Shown here: in pieces, positions 30,645 through 41,119 of the stretch
Layout: every line of letters starts with the position of its first letter
Numbering within the stretch: position 1 is the stretch's first letter
NCBI GenBank assembly: GCA_001856825.1
Contig: ATMD01000004.1
Coordinates: 106,568 to 170,567, forward strand
Direction of reading: 5' to 3'
DNA: 64,000 nt
DNA from: Thermoplasmatales archaeon I-plasma
GTDB lineage: Archaea > Thermoplasmatota > Thermoplasmata > Thermoplasmatales > GCA-001856825
Notes under the pieces: model-generated
Seen by the model: the letters and a program-made list of their open reading frames with translations, nothing else
Databases searched by the model: none
What the model was told of the DNA's origin: nothing
Position numbers and translations under genes: made by a program

Positions 30645-31994
30645 ATGGAATTCTCTTATTTCACGAGAAAAAACGACCTAAGCCGACTGGAAGGAAGAGA
30701 ATTTGATGTTCTGATAGTTGGCGGGGGTATAGTGGGTGCGGGAGTTGCAAACATCCTTGCCGCAAACAACCTTAAGGTCATACTGGTGGACAAGGGAGAT
30801 TTTGCGTCTGGAACCAGCAGCAATTCATCCAAGCTGATACACGGTGGTCTCCGGTATCTTGCACAGGGACACTTACTTCTCACAAGACAGTTATTGAAGG
30901 AGAGGAATTATTTGATGGAACACCTGGACTTCGTTAAAGGTATGAACTTTGATGTCCTGATAGACGATAGCTCCTGGAGCAAAACGTCTATCTATTTTGG
31001 CCTTATCCTATACAATTTGCTGGGGGGAAAGTTAGCACTTCCTCACTTCAGGAAGGACGGGTACTCTTATGACGGATTCAGGGGGCGTTTTACCTATGAG
31101 GACGCTTCCACGGACGATGCCGTCCTGGTGATACACAACATAGTTTCATCCGTTTTACAGGGAGGAACTGCAATAAACTACCTAGAGGCTACCTCCTTTG
31201 AGAAAAAAGATGATTTGATTGAAACCACCCTTGTCGACAGGTTTGAGAATGGTACCTATAGAGTCAAGAGCAGGATGATCGTGAATGCCTCTGGACCGTG
31301 GGTCAATTCCTCATATAGCCAGTATACTTCCAAGAAGATTGATAATTTCAGGCTTTCAAAGGGGTCACATCTCATCCTTAAGCGTGATAAGTTCAACTTG
31401 GATCACGCAGCCGCATTCAGATCCCACATAGACAGGAGGCAGATGTTCATCATCCCAAAAGGTGAGGTGGTTATCGTGGGCACAACTGACAGGTTCGTGG
31501 ATTCCCCCTCTTCGAACAGTATGGACAACGATGAGAGGAAGTACATCCTTGATTCCCTGAGAAAAATATACCCTTCAATTGACGAAGGTGACGTCATAGG
31601 AAGTTATTCTGGCATCAGGCCACTCTACGGCAGTGGAGACGACCCGGGCAGTGTGACAAGGAACTTCCATATCGACATGACTGACAAGATGCTCACGGTG
31701 ATGGGTGTCAAGATCACTGATTACAGGAGAGCATCCAGAAGCATATCAAAACGTATAGGAATAATTCTAAAGAGGAGAATGAACACGGACGGACTCCCAA
31801 AAATACTTTACAGAAGGGAAGGCACTGATCCACTTGATACCGCGATTAGAAAAGAATGTGCTCTTACAGTTGATGATGTAATAAGGAGGAGACTTGGGTA
31901 TTACTATACGACTGTAGACCAGGGAAAATCGCAAGTCGAAATCATAGAAAAAAGGATTTTTGACTTCAAGGCTCAAGAGAAAAGGGGATCCTAG
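30645..31994 (+). CDS. glpA/glpD: FAD-dependent glycerol-3-phosphate dehydrogenase
   Basis: FDVLIVGGGIVGAGVANILAANNLKVILVDKGDFASGTSSNSSKLIHGGLRYL; SYSGIRPLYG. Confidence 0.9.
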   Translation: MEFSYFTRKNDLSRLEGREFDVLIVGGGIVGAGVANILAANNLKVILVDKGDFASGTSSNSSKLIHGGLRYLAQGHLLLTRQLLKERNYLMEHLDFVKGMNFDVLIDDSSWSKTSIYFGLILYNLLGGKLALPHFRKDGYSYDGFRGRFTYEDASTDDAVLVIHNIVSSVLQGGTAINYLEATSFEKKDDLIETTLVDRFENGTYRVKSRMIVNASGPWVNSSYSQYTSKKIDNFRLSKGSHLILKRDKFNLDHAAAFRSHIDRRQMFIIPKGEVVIVGTTDRFVDSPSSNSMDNDERKYILDSLRKIYPSIDEGDVIGSYSGIRPLYGSGDDPGSVTRNFHIDMTDKMLTVMGVKITDYRRASRSISKRIGIILKRRMNTDGLPKILYRREGTDPLDTAIRKECALTVDDVIRRRLGYYYTTVDQGKSQVEIIEKRIFDFKAQEKRGS

Positions 31995-32063
31995 ATCGAT
32001 TTTAGTCCCAATATAACTAGTGTAACAGAGGTGGATTTATTAACGAGCTACCCATTATAAATC

Positions 32064-32492
32064 ATGCCAGAATCGCTTTTATTCCCATCGGAAGAATGGG
32101 TCAAGGAATATTGTAAAAGACTCAGTGAGTCGCCTGACTATAACAAAACAGGGAAGGGGTGGAAGGACCCGATAAAATTCAAGATGACGGAGCTGGGGGA
32201 ATTCAAGGACAAGGTACCCTACGATTCGTTTATACTCAACCTCCACGACGGAAAGTGCGAGGGTTCTGAAATGGTTTCAGATCCAACAAAGGGGGCACCC
32301 TTCGAGCTCACTGCAACCTACTCAAACTGGAAGAAAGTTATAGACGGAAAGATTAACCCGACACAGGCAATGTTAACCGGCCAGCTGAAAGTAAAAGGGA
32401 ATATTGCACTTTTGCTGAGGTATGCCTCTGCTGCAATTGCAATGGTGAAATCAGCCCAATCAATACCAACAAAATATGTAGGCGAACAATGA
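32064..32492 (+). CDS. SCP2 sterol-binding domain protein
   Basis: ATYSNWKKVIDGKINPTQAMLTGQLKVKGNIALLLRYASA is an SCP2-domain signature. Confidence 0.8.
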   Translation: MPESLLFPSEEWVKEYCKRLSESPDYNKTGKGWKDPIKFKMTELGEFKDKVPYDSFILNLHDGKCEGSEMVSDPTKGAPFELTATYSNWKKVIDGKINPTQAMLTGQLKVKGNIALLLRYASAAIAMVKSAQSIPTKYVGEQ

Positions 32493-33604
32493 GCCTGTTC
32501 AGATTCCCAAGAACGATCTATTTCCAGAGGGATATAGTAGACAGTCTCTCGGAGATTCTATCAAAGGAGGGGATCAGAAGAGTACTGATCATCACGGACA
32601 AGGTACTGCTCGGTCTTATGGGAGATAGAATAGAGCGTGCACTGGGAACGGTTGAACGAAATTACTTCACGGACGTTTCTCCAGAACCGTCGGTAGATCA
32701 GATTAGGAAAGCTGCTTCGAGCTTCATGGGTAAGCAATACGATGCAGTGATGGCCATTGGCGGAGGCAGCGTTATAGACTTCTCGAAGGCAGTTGCCGTC
32801 TTGATTTCTAGTCCAGAAACGGATCTAACAGCAATAAGCCCATTCGAGAGCATAGACCTTAAGACAAAGCTCATAGCAATTCCAACAACCTCCGGAACTG
32901 GAAGCGATGTATCATTTGGAGTCGTCCTTTCTGATAGAGACGGGAAACTCGCAATGGGCAATTACGATCTGGTTCCGGAGATAGATATTCTTGATTCTTC
33001 GCTTACCCCGTTGGACAAGAAGGTTATATTGCCAACCGGGATAGACGCGTTTGTTCATTCATTTGAGGCAATTGCTTCCAATACCTCTACAGTGTTCACT
33101 GATGCGCTTGCAGAAAGGGCAATAGAGAACATATTCAAGAACTTGAAAGGTGCTTTAGATAACGACGAGAATGCGAAGGACATCATGCACATATCAGCCA
33201 CGATGGCCGGCATTGCATTCTCCAACAGCGGAACCGCAGCAGCCCACGCACTGGGACATAGCTTTGGGGCTACATTTCACGTCACCCATGGAACGTCAGT
33301 TGGCCTTTTCCTCATTCCCACCATAAAGTACAATTCCCAAGATCAACAGACGAGGGAGAAATATCTCAGGGTTAGCAGGATACTAGGTGCTCATGACATT
33401 GAATCCCTCATTAAAGTAATAAAAGATTTCTTCACCAGCGTCGGCCAGCCCATCAGGGTGAAGGATTTGGGAATAGATAAAGGGGAATATGAATCAAAAC
33501 TTGAAAACATGGTTGTGCTATCTTTGAGGGATAGTGAGCTCGCATTCAACCCGGTTCTCATGGGCGAAGAAGATCTCAAGAAATTGATTCTGGAAAACTA
33601 CTGA
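32489..33604 (+). CDS. Iron-containing alcohol dehydrogenase
   Basis: AIGGGSVIDFSKAVA, TTSGTGSDVS, GTAAAHALGHSFGATFHVTHGTSVGLFL; 4-nt overlap with SCP2. Confidence 0.9.
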   Translation: MSLFRFPRTIYFQRDIVDSLSEILSKEGIRRVLIITDKVLLGLMGDRIERALGTVERNYFTDVSPEPSVDQIRKAASSFMGKQYDAVMAIGGGSVIDFSKAVAVLISSPETDLTAISPFESIDLKTKLIAIPTTSGTGSDVSFGVVLSDRDGKLAMGNYDLVPEIDILDSSLTPLDKKVILPTGIDAFVHSFEAIASNTSTVFTDALAERAIENIFKNLKGALDNDENAKDIMHISATMAGIAFSNSGTAAAHALGHSFGATFHVTHGTSVGLFLIPTIKYNSQDQQTREKYLRVSRILGAHDIESLIKVIKDFFTSVGQPIRVKDLGIDKGEYESKLENMVVLSLRDSELAFNPVLMGEEDLKKLILENY

Positions 33605-33607
33605 AGA

Positions 33608-34498
33608 CTAAGGCACTATGAAGTTGCATCCTTGTTGCACTAAGCTGATATCTATCGGTGTTCTCCCAACAACCTCTCCGTCCATTTCCACCAGGTTTCC
33701 AGCTTCCCCAAAACGTATTGACTTGACCTTGTCGTCATACGAGTAGCCCTTCTCAATGTAAGAACCGTTTACCAATGTCCTTAATCTCAGGATGGTGGTA
33801 ATTCTTGACACAGGTTTCAATATATGAACGTCCAGTAGACCGTCACTGACCTGTGAGCCGGGCGAGGCCAGCATTCCGCCCCCGAAATATCTCCCATTAG
33901 CGACAATCGCCTCTGTGGTCTCAACATCCTTAAGTAAATCGTTTTCAGCCCCGGGCCTGAATTTCTTTAGCTTCCATATAGTTGAGAATATCCCTCTGAC
34001 AAACGTTCTGTTCCCGTGTTTAGCATGGGAATTCACATAACTCATCACCTCAGCACCGAAACCAATCTCAAGTACATTTATGAAGAATCTTTTCTCTCCT
34101 GATTCATTGAATGTAACCCTTCCTATATCCATCTTCACAGTTCTGTTCTCACCCAGTGCCTTTATTGAGTCCTCCGGAGTCCTTATGCCAATTGTCTTTC
34201 CGAAATCTGAGCCCGTACCGAGAGGTATGAGCCCCACTTTCACGTTTGATTCTGCTGCACCGTTTATGACTTCATTAAGCGTCCCGTCGCCACCACACGA
34301 CACAACGGTCTCCACTCCATCCCTTATGGCTTCCCTCGTGAGTTCGGTAGCGTGCATGGGTCTCTCTGTGAACTTTATATCGTAATCAGTGAAATGCTCC
34401 CCGATCATTTTTGATATTTCCGGCCAGTCTCTCTTGGCTTTCCCGTTCCCCGCAGCAGGGTTGACCAGGAATAGAATACTCACATCCTTGAAACGCAT
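33608..34498 (-). CDS. Diacylglycerol kinase family lipid kinase (YegS/DagK-like)
   Basis: LFLVNPAAGNGKAKRDW, VVSCGGDGTLNEVINGA, GLIPLGTGSDFGKTIGI. Confidence 0.9.
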   Translation of the reverse strand: MRFKDVSILFLVNPAAGNGKAKRDWPEISKMIGEHFTDYDIKFTERPMHATELTREAIRDGVETVVSCGGDGTLNEVINGAAESNVKVGLIPLGTGSDFGKTIGIRTPEDSIKALGENRTVKMDIGRVTFNESGEKRFFINVLEIGFGAEVMSYVNSHAKHGNRTFVRGIFSTIWKLKKFRPGAENDLLKDVETTEAIVANGRYFGGGMLASPGSQVSDGLLDVHILKPVSRITTILRLRTLVNGSYIEKGYSYDDKVKSIRFGEAGNLVEMDGEVVGRTPIDISLVQQGCNFIVP

Positions 34499-34524
34499 CC
34501 GTAATTAAATGTTATTCCTACACT

Positions 34525-36117
34525 TCATTTCCCCTGAGTCAAAACACCAGGAACCAGTGAGTTCTTCGGATCAAAATAGTTCTTGATATTTTCAGTCAGG
34601 CCGTAGAGATTGCCCTTGTATTCCCTAAGATACTTGGACTGCAAGCTTCCAATTCCGTGATGATGCGATATTGATCCTCCTTTCGCAAGTATGTTTTCCA
34701 TTATCGCATCCCTTATCCTGTTGAGCGCTGACGCTTTGTTTTCTTTAGAATAAAATATGAACGTGAAATAGAGCGCAGAACCGGTTACATACTGGTGCGA
34801 GGAGTGGCAGAGGATCATCCCTTTTACGTTCAGCGATTCAGTCACTTCTGCAAATGCCTTCCTTGTTGACTTATTGATTGTATCGAGTTTATCCCACGTA
34901 GCAGAAGTCTCGATCGTCTCTGCAACTATTCCTCTCTTCAGAAGTTCGTTGTACATCATCGGCCTTGAGTACCTCTCCTTCTCCCAGAATTTTGACGGAA
35001 GCGATCCTAGGCTCATACCGGACTCGAATTCAATCTCTTCCTTCCTATCGCTAATGGCAATAAGCATTGCTCCACTTTTGCCATTCGTCCTGAAGTTCAC
35101 ATATCTCTTGAAGAGGTTATTGAGAAATTTGTCTTCAACGCCCATCAGGGAAAGTTCTGTTTCATCCTCGTCGGATAATCTCGATACCGTGGGCATCTGT
35201 CCGCTGGTGAACTTCTTCCGAAGCGATTCCAGCCCTTCACTGAACGAATCGAAAATATATGCCCTGTAGAATGACCTGTCTGGTTTCTTGTGCACCTTCA
35301 GCCATGCCCTTGTGATTATGCCAAATGCTCCTTCACTCCCTATTGCAACGTCTGATAGCCTGAAGAACGCAGATTCGCCTGGCACTATCCTGTCCTGGTA
35401 GGTACCAGTGGGGGACTGCATCCTCAGACCTATTATCATGTCCCTCATCTTCCCATACCTGTTGGATTCCTGTCCTGCTGCGTTAGTGGCGATCCATCCT
35501 CCCACCGTGGAATAGTAAAACGATTCTGGGAAGTTACCGAGAGTCATCCCGAGCTTGTTGATTTCCTCCTCCAGTCTCGGTCCCTTAACGCCCGCTCCGA
35601 CCTCTAGAACGTTGTTTTCTCTGTGCAGAATTATGGAGTCAAGTTTAGCGGTATCGATACTGACAGAGAACCTTCTGGTTCCAGATGGGGACACTCCACC
35701 TGTAACTGTAGTCCCTCCACCAAAGGGTACCAGCTCGATCACATCCCCAGCAATCTTCATCAGATTTATGATTTCATCTTCTGTTGGGTAAACAACAGCA
35801 TCCACGGCCTTTACCTCTTCTTTGTCCATTAACCTGATGTAATCAAGCCCTCCTCTGCCTATGGAATGCTTGAGCCTGTCCGTGGAATCGAAGGAGATGT
35901 GTTCATTTGATACACTGCTTAGAAGCAGCTTCCTGAGTTCCTCAGACGTTCCTAAGTCCTTAACGTCAACAAGACCTGACCAGATGATCTTATCTTCATT
36001 CAATCCAACCTTTCCTTTGATGAAATTCATGAGGGTTCCGTTCATTTCATAATTGGCATCTTTGTCCCCCCACAAGGCATAAAACTGGTTGGTCATGTAT
36101 ATACAGTCATTCGGCAT
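34525..36117 (-). CDS. FAD-linked oxidase, alkylglycerone-phosphate synthase (AGPS)-like
   Basis: VPFGGGTTVTGGVSP (PCMH FAD site), AIGSEGAFGIITRAWLKVHK, GGSISHHHGIGSLQSKYL (AGPS HHH motif). Confidence 0.82.
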   Translation of the reverse strand: MPNDCIYMTNQFYALWGDKDANYEMNGTLMNFIKGKVGLNEDKIIWSGLVDVKDLGTSEELRKLLLSSVSNEHISFDSTDRLKHSIGRGGLDYIRLMDKEEVKAVDAVVYPTEDEIINLMKIAGDVIELVPFGGGTTVTGGVSPSGTRRFSVSIDTAKLDSIILHRENNVLEVGAGVKGPRLEEEINKLGMTLGNFPESFYYSTVGGWIATNAAGQESNRYGKMRDMIIGLRMQSPTGTYQDRIVPGESAFFRLSDVAIGSEGAFGIITRAWLKVHKKPDRSFYRAYIFDSFSEGLESLRKKFTSGQMPTVSRLSDEDETELSLMGVEDKFLNNLFKRYVNFRTNGKSGAMLIAISDRKEEIEFESGMSLGSLPSKFWEKERYSRPMMYNELLKRGIVAETIETSATWDKLDTINKSTRKAFAEVTESLNVKGMILCHSSHQYVTGSALYFTFIFYSKENKASALNRIRDAIMENILAKGGSISHHHGIGSLQSKYLREYKGNLYGLTENIKNYFDPKNSLVPGVLTQGK

Positions 36118-36270
36118 ATATTTCAGTTTTGAATGAATTTAAAAATGCTCTAAATGACCCATCATTGCCATTAAAATTAGTAAACGGTTAAGTGGAGTGG
36201 CACATGAACTGAAGGACATTATTGCAGTAAAGTATTTGTATTTGTCAGACAATTATCATACAGATGAAAG

Positions 36271-36348
36271 ATGTACACTAAAATCGAGAAAATTGAAGAG
36301 GAAGTCAAAGGAATTGCAAGGGAGATTCTGGAAGATACATCCCTCTAA
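36271..36348 (+). CDS. Candidate 25-aa microprotein MYTKIEKIEEEVKGIAREILEDTSL
   Basis: Short ATG ORF read directly; stop is followed by T-rich ttttttttctctc. Confidence 0.2.
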   Translation: MYTKIEKIEEEVKGIAREILEDTSL

Positions 36349-36421
36349 TTTTTTTTCTCTCTAACGTTTTTTAGTACCTTCTTGGTAAAAACATTAATAT
36401 TTTAGGCAATTTACGAACTCA

Positions 36422-36496
36422 GGGGCCGTAGCTTAGACTGGTTAGAGCACCCGGCTGATAACCGGGAGGTCGTCGGTCCAAATCCGATCGGCCCCA
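36422..36496 (+). tRNA. tRNA-Ile (anticodon GAT)
   Basis: GGGGCCG/CGGCCCC acceptor, anticodon arm CCCGG-CTGATAA-CCGGG, T arm GGTCCAAATCC; no encoded CCA. Confidence 0.96.
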
Positions 36497-36553
36497 TCTG
36501 AACGCGAAGGACCACAGTTATCCCTGAAAATTGTCCAGGGGAAAGGATTTAGT

Positions 36554-38063
36554 TCATTTGGTCTGATATTCCACTTCGTAGACCCTCTTCTCTGTTTCCA
36601 TTTTAGATTTCCTGCCCAGAACTTCCTCTCCGAAGTATATTATTATCAATCCGGCAACGAAGGTGACTGCTGCGATGATGAATGCGTAATAGAAGGCAGT
36701 TTGCGAAGGGAGAACTTCCCTTATGGGATGAGTCCCGATGTAACCTACAGTATAGGTTGCAGTGAATGTTGAGAGAAGTGATCCAGCCGTAGGTGCTCCG
36801 ATCGCGCTGCCAACATTCCTGAAAGTACCGTTCATCCCGGTTGCAAGCCCCATATCCTTCGGGTGCACAGTCAGTATAAGGTAATTTATCACCGATGCGT
36901 TCAACATTGACAATCCTGACCCGGTTACGAATTCGTATACCATGACCATCGTGTAGGACGGCGCAAACGCCTGCATGAGGAAACCTGCTGCTGCAATAAC
37001 GCTGCCCAATATAGCAAATGGTTTCACTCCCACCCTGGATATCAGCTGACCTGTGATCGGGGCGAAAATAATCATGCCGATCGCAAGGGAACCAAGGGAT
37101 AGGCCAGTGGCTAGAATGCTCTTGCCCAAGCCATCAGGCGCTGGCAGCTCAAATCTGTACGTAAGAGCCTGCATGGCAAGGAACATTCCCATGCCAGATA
37201 TTGCTATTGCAAGATTGGTTACCATAACATTCCTCTGCGACAGCAACCTGAAATTCAGTATCGCTTCTCCACCTGCCTTCGTGTACCTGAATTCGTATAA
37301 AGCCAGTGGAACTACCAGCAATGCTGATATGACGAACATCGTCACTACGCTGATCGAGCTCCATCCCCATACAGGTCCCTGGGATAGACCGAAAACGAAC
37401 ATTCCGAGCACTATTGCGAGTAATGATGCACCGACATAATCTATTCTTACGTCAGGTCTCTTGTACCTGGACTCCTTGATCATTATTATAGCTATGATGG
37501 TGGCTGCAATTACGAATGGCACTGCCACTGTGGTATGTCCATCTCCATCCGAAGTCGTTCGATACGAGGGAGCCAAGGGGCAAACTTACAGCGAACCCAG
37601 CACCGAACATTGCACTTATCAGAGCCTGTGCTTTCGGTACCATCTCCTTAGGGAACTCCTCCCTTATGAGACTCATTCCGAGTGGGAGTATGGTGAGGCC
37701 AATACCCTGTATTGTCCTTGAGACGACCATGAAGGTGAAGTTCGGTGAGAATCCTGTTATAGAAACGAATATTGCATATACAATCATAGAGATCGACAGC
37801 ATCTTTTTCTTACCGTAAATGTCCCCCAGCTTACCTATCACAGGAGTCAGGGCAACCCCTCCCACCAGGTAGCTCGACAGTACCAGGCTTACCTGAGAGG
37901 CACTGACTCCAAATCCCGTTGCTATACTCCTCAACGACGGAGTCAGCATTCCCTCCACGTACATCACTATGATAACTATGAATGCAAGTAGAGCCATCAC
38001 CCTGTTTGTATAATGCTTGTCGAACTCTACTTCCCCATTAACATTTTCATACATCTCAATCAC
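36554..38063 (-). pseudogene. MFS drug-type permease (DHA2-like), interrupted by an apparent one-base insertion
   Basis: ORF 37452-38063 gives the N-terminal half to ...DFGWRWTYH; ORF 36554-37576 continues in another frame as VAVPFVIAATIIAIIMIKESRYKRP... Confidence 0.8.
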
Positions 38064-38535
38064 TCTTTGAACCTTGTTTTGATATTGGTCCTAGTTTCGC
38101 CCTTATAGATCTTAAGGACAAATTCAGTCTCTTGACATCCTCAACCGCCAGGCCATCTGTCGCTTTCCTGAAAACTGCCTCAAGCTGAGAATTCAGGGAT
38201 TCCAGTCTCCTCCTCCCCTTTTCCGTCAGATGGACGTAATAATTCCTTCTGTCTTCCCCTTCCCTTATTCTAGTAACGAACCCGTCCTTCTCAAGATTGT
38301 CAACTATCTTCGTAACTGTCGGCTTTGAAACTCCGAGGCTCGCTGAGCACTCCTTGAGCTTCAAAGGGCCCTTGCTGCTTACGAAATACATTATGAAAAG
38401 GCCAGGTCTCGTGAGCCCCTCATTCCTTAGAAGTTTATGGCGCCAAAGCATAACTTCATCTGTCATTCTCTCCAGATTTTCCACGAGCTCTTCCCTTTCT
38501 GTAGAGTCAGTTAAACTTTGGTTAGGATTTTTCAC
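38056..38535 (-). CDS. MarR family transcriptional regulator
   Basis: wHTH KLKECSASLGVSKPTVTKIVDNLEKDGFVTRIREGEDRRNYYVHLTEKGR; overlaps the MFS start. Confidence 0.9.
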   Translation of the reverse strand: MKNPNQSLTDSTEREELVENLERMTDEVMLWRHKLLRNEGLTRPGLFIMYFVSSKGPLKLKECSASLGVSKPTVTKIVDNLEKDGFVTRIREGEDRRNYYVHLTEKGRRRLESLNSQLEAVFRKATDGLAVEDVKRLNLSLRSIRAKLGPISKQGSKSD

Positions 38536-38629
38536 TTACCCTAATTTATTGGGATTATATAATGATTCGCCAGTGCTAACAATTAGTAAATTCGAACCAA
38601 TGTTGGAGGCACTTTGTATGATGTATTTC

Positions 38630-39001
38630 CTATAAGTATGACCAAAAATTGTCCTGCCATAGATCGTACTCTTCAGTAACTTCCATTGAATGCTGAACTT
38701 TGAATGACGGCTCCCTCTTTTCTTCCCTGTAGTTTTTCAGAAGAGCATCCTTCGTGTACTTGGATAGCTCATTGAACCTGTTCCTAACTTCCTCTTCAAC
38801 GAATGGGTGAAGTTTGCTCATCTTTGGTCCTATGAAGCATACCTTGAAGAACTTCTCATCATCGCGCTTGACGTGGAATATCCTCCAGTCTATCTCCATT
38901 CTTTTCATGAATTCGTTGCCTACAATATTTGCCAGTGCTTCTGTTATCTCCAATTGATCCTTATCGGAAACATTGAATGTTATTTCTATTCCACTGTTCA
39001 T
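38630..39001 (-). CDS. Hypothetical protein
   Basis: 123-aa ATG ORF with soluble charged composition and no competing ORF. Confidence 0.55.
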   Translation of the reverse strand: MNSGIEITFNVSDKDQLEITEALANIVGNEFMKRMEIDWRIFHVKRDDEKFFKVCFIGPKMSKLHPFVEEEVRNRFNELSKYTKDALLKNYREEKREPSFKVQHSMEVTEEYDLWQDNFWSYL

Positions 39002-39345
39002 TTCATCTTCCTAATTATTTATGGAATGTTTCATTTAATCATTTCCCATCCTTACCCTGTCTGATTTGCACTTTCATTGTTCATCTGATATGGGTAGAGG
39101 CATTTCCTTGATTTCATTGTTTACTGCGGAGGTAATAACAGTCTCCTGCCGTTTGGGCTCTGTTGTGATAAAATTTGTAGAAGTTTGGCGATTTCCATAT
39201 TGTCTTCAAGAAATTCCGTTATCTTCCTCTTTCGCAGCCTGCAAGCCTCGTCCGATCAGGCATTGTTCAGATAGATTCCCTACCACTTATCATTTAAAAG
39301 ATTTGAAAGGGTTTTGGATATAAAAAAATAAAATAATTGGGCGTT

Positions 39346-40800
39346 TTACCTGCCCACCTGGGCCGCTGCATCCACGTCCTCAAGGTATGATGAATCCCTA
39401 GATGATTCCTCCAGTGATTTTCCCTTAGGCTCTGGCAAAAGGATTATGGTCAGTATCAATCCCAATGCTGCAAGTCCGGAAAGTACCAGGAATAGACCTT
39501 TCAGGTGGAATTGGGCTGTTATGTATATATTGAGGAACGTTCCTATGAAAGCACCAATTTTTCCACCCGCTGCAGCAATGCCAGATCCAGTCCCCCTTGC
39601 GGATATCGGGAATACCTCAGGAGGCACGACGAATGTTGTGACGTTTGGTCCGAACTCAATGAAGAAGTAGCTGATACCGTACAGGACAAGGAACTGAAGC
39701 ACGTAAGCTGAAGTTGTCAGGAAGGTGAATATCCCCAGGATTCCAAATGAAATGGCCATCATGGCAAAACCTACGATCTGTATTGGTTTCCTACCGATCC
39801 TGTCCATCGAGAAAGTTGCAATCCAGTAGCCCGGAAATGCAGCAACTCCGAAGATAAGTGCAGTGAACTCTGTGCTCCTTATGACGTGTGCAATTCCGGT
39901 AATGCTTGATGGAACCAGGAATCCCAGCATCTCGCTAGACATGATGCTGTTGCCGTACAATGCCCAGTCCATCAGGAACCAGCTTCCTGCAGTCACGATT
40001 ATAAGCCCGATCAATTTGGGGTCTGTCAGCATTCTCTTCAGCGTCATATGACTCTTTGCGATGGAATTTTTCTTTGTCACCGACACGTTCATGTTTGTGT
40101 ATTTGTCCAGGTCGCTGGTAGCCTTGTCCAGCTTCCCCCTCACTATTGCAGTGTATTTAGGAGGTTCCGGCATCTTTCTCCTGTAGTATATTACCACTGC
40201 TGCAGGTATCGCGCCGATTGCGAGAAGTAGCTTCCATGTTATCCCCGGATATACCCCGGTCGTCAGGAATGCGAGCGCGACCAACGGACCGGATACCAGT
40301 CCAAGGCTCTGCATGGAAAATACCATTCCTATGAATCTGCCCCTGTTCTTGGTATTCGAGTACTCGCTCATGATTACTGAACTTGTTGCATAATCTCCTC
40401 CAATACCTATTCCCAGCAGGAACCTCCACGCTATGAGGAAGTAAATTCCGTTCGCGGGTACAAGAAATGCGCTTCCTATCGCCCCTATCACGAGTATTAT
40501 GAGCTCCAGCCCGTATACTGCCTTCCTTCCAAGAATATCAAGTAGCCTGCCGAATATCGTCGCACCAACCACAGCTGCAATGAGCGCTGTAGAAGCCACC
40601 AAGGACGTCTCAAATGTCGTGAACTTATTCCACCCTGCCAGGGGAAGAATAGATAGAACGACACCTATTATGAAGAGGTCGTATGCATCCGTAAAGAACC
40701 CCATCCCAGCTGTCAACCATGTCTTGTAATGGAAGCCAGAGGGCTTGGATTCATTCAATGAATCCACTATCCTCTCAACATCTCCGTCAATGCTATTCAT
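39346..40800 (-). CDS. MFS transporter (phosphate/sugar symporter-like)
   Basis: GFFTDAYDLFIIGVVLSILPL, GRLLDILGRKAVYGLE, GIGIGGDYATSSVIMSEYSNTKNRGR, DRIGRKPIQ. Confidence 0.88.
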   Translation of the reverse strand: MNSIDGDVERIVDSLNESKPSGFHYKTWLTAGMGFFTDAYDLFIIGVVLSILPLAGWNKFTTFETSLVASTALIAAVVGATIFGRLLDILGRKAVYGLELIILVIGAIGSAFLVPANGIYFLIAWRFLLGIGIGGDYATSSVIMSEYSNTKNRGRFIGMVFSMQSLGLVSGPLVALAFLTTGVYPGITWKLLLAIGAIPAAVVIYYRRKMPEPPKYTAIVRGKLDKATSDLDKYTNMNVSVTKKNSIAKSHMTLKRMLTDPKLIGLIIVTAGSWFLMDWALYGNSIMSSEMLGFLVPSSITGIAHVIRSTEFTALIFGVAAFPGYWIATFSMDRIGRKPIQIVGFAMMAISFGILGIFTFLTTSAYVLQFLVLYGISYFFIEFGPNVTTFVVPPEVFPISARGTGSGIAAAGGKIGAFIGTFLNIYITAQFHLKGLFLVLSGLAALGLILTIILLPEPKGKSLEESSRDSSYLEDVDAAAQVGR

Positions 40801-41119
40801 TTAACACCACGATGAGAAGGTCGGGAGAGAGTTAATCGTCATGCAATTTCTTTAATCGATGTATGTTGTGCAACGTAGAATATATAGAACTTCTTTATTT
40901 ACTCCCTGGACTCCCTCATCCCACGGACTCCATTAAACGCAAAAATGAATGGTGCAACAATTTCTTTTCTGCAGGGTGATTTTGTCCCTAGTTCTCCCTA
41001 GTGCATTTTTGCCTTAGAAATGCAAAATGTTGAATTCAAAGTATGAAGGAATGATGCCACCTTCTGCGTCTCGATAATTACATTTCCTTATTACCAAGTT
41101 CCATTAAGCCAACCTTCTC

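Noticed and set aside
32489-33604. Possible sn-glycerol-1-phosphate dehydrogenase (EgsA), given the lipid-gene neighbourhood
   Set aside because: Motifs (GTAAAHALGHSFGATFHVTHG, TTSGTGSDVS) fit a general iron-containing alcohol dehydrogenase rather than EgsA.
36554-38063. Programmed frameshifting in the MFS gene
   Set aside because: The junction (TAC CAC A GTG) lacks a convincing slip site or adjacent stop; pseudogene or sequencing error is simpler.
39066-39323. 85-aa plus-strand ORF in the gap before the MFS transporter
   Set aside because: Cys/Phe-rich low-complexity translation with no family resemblance; intergenic by composition.
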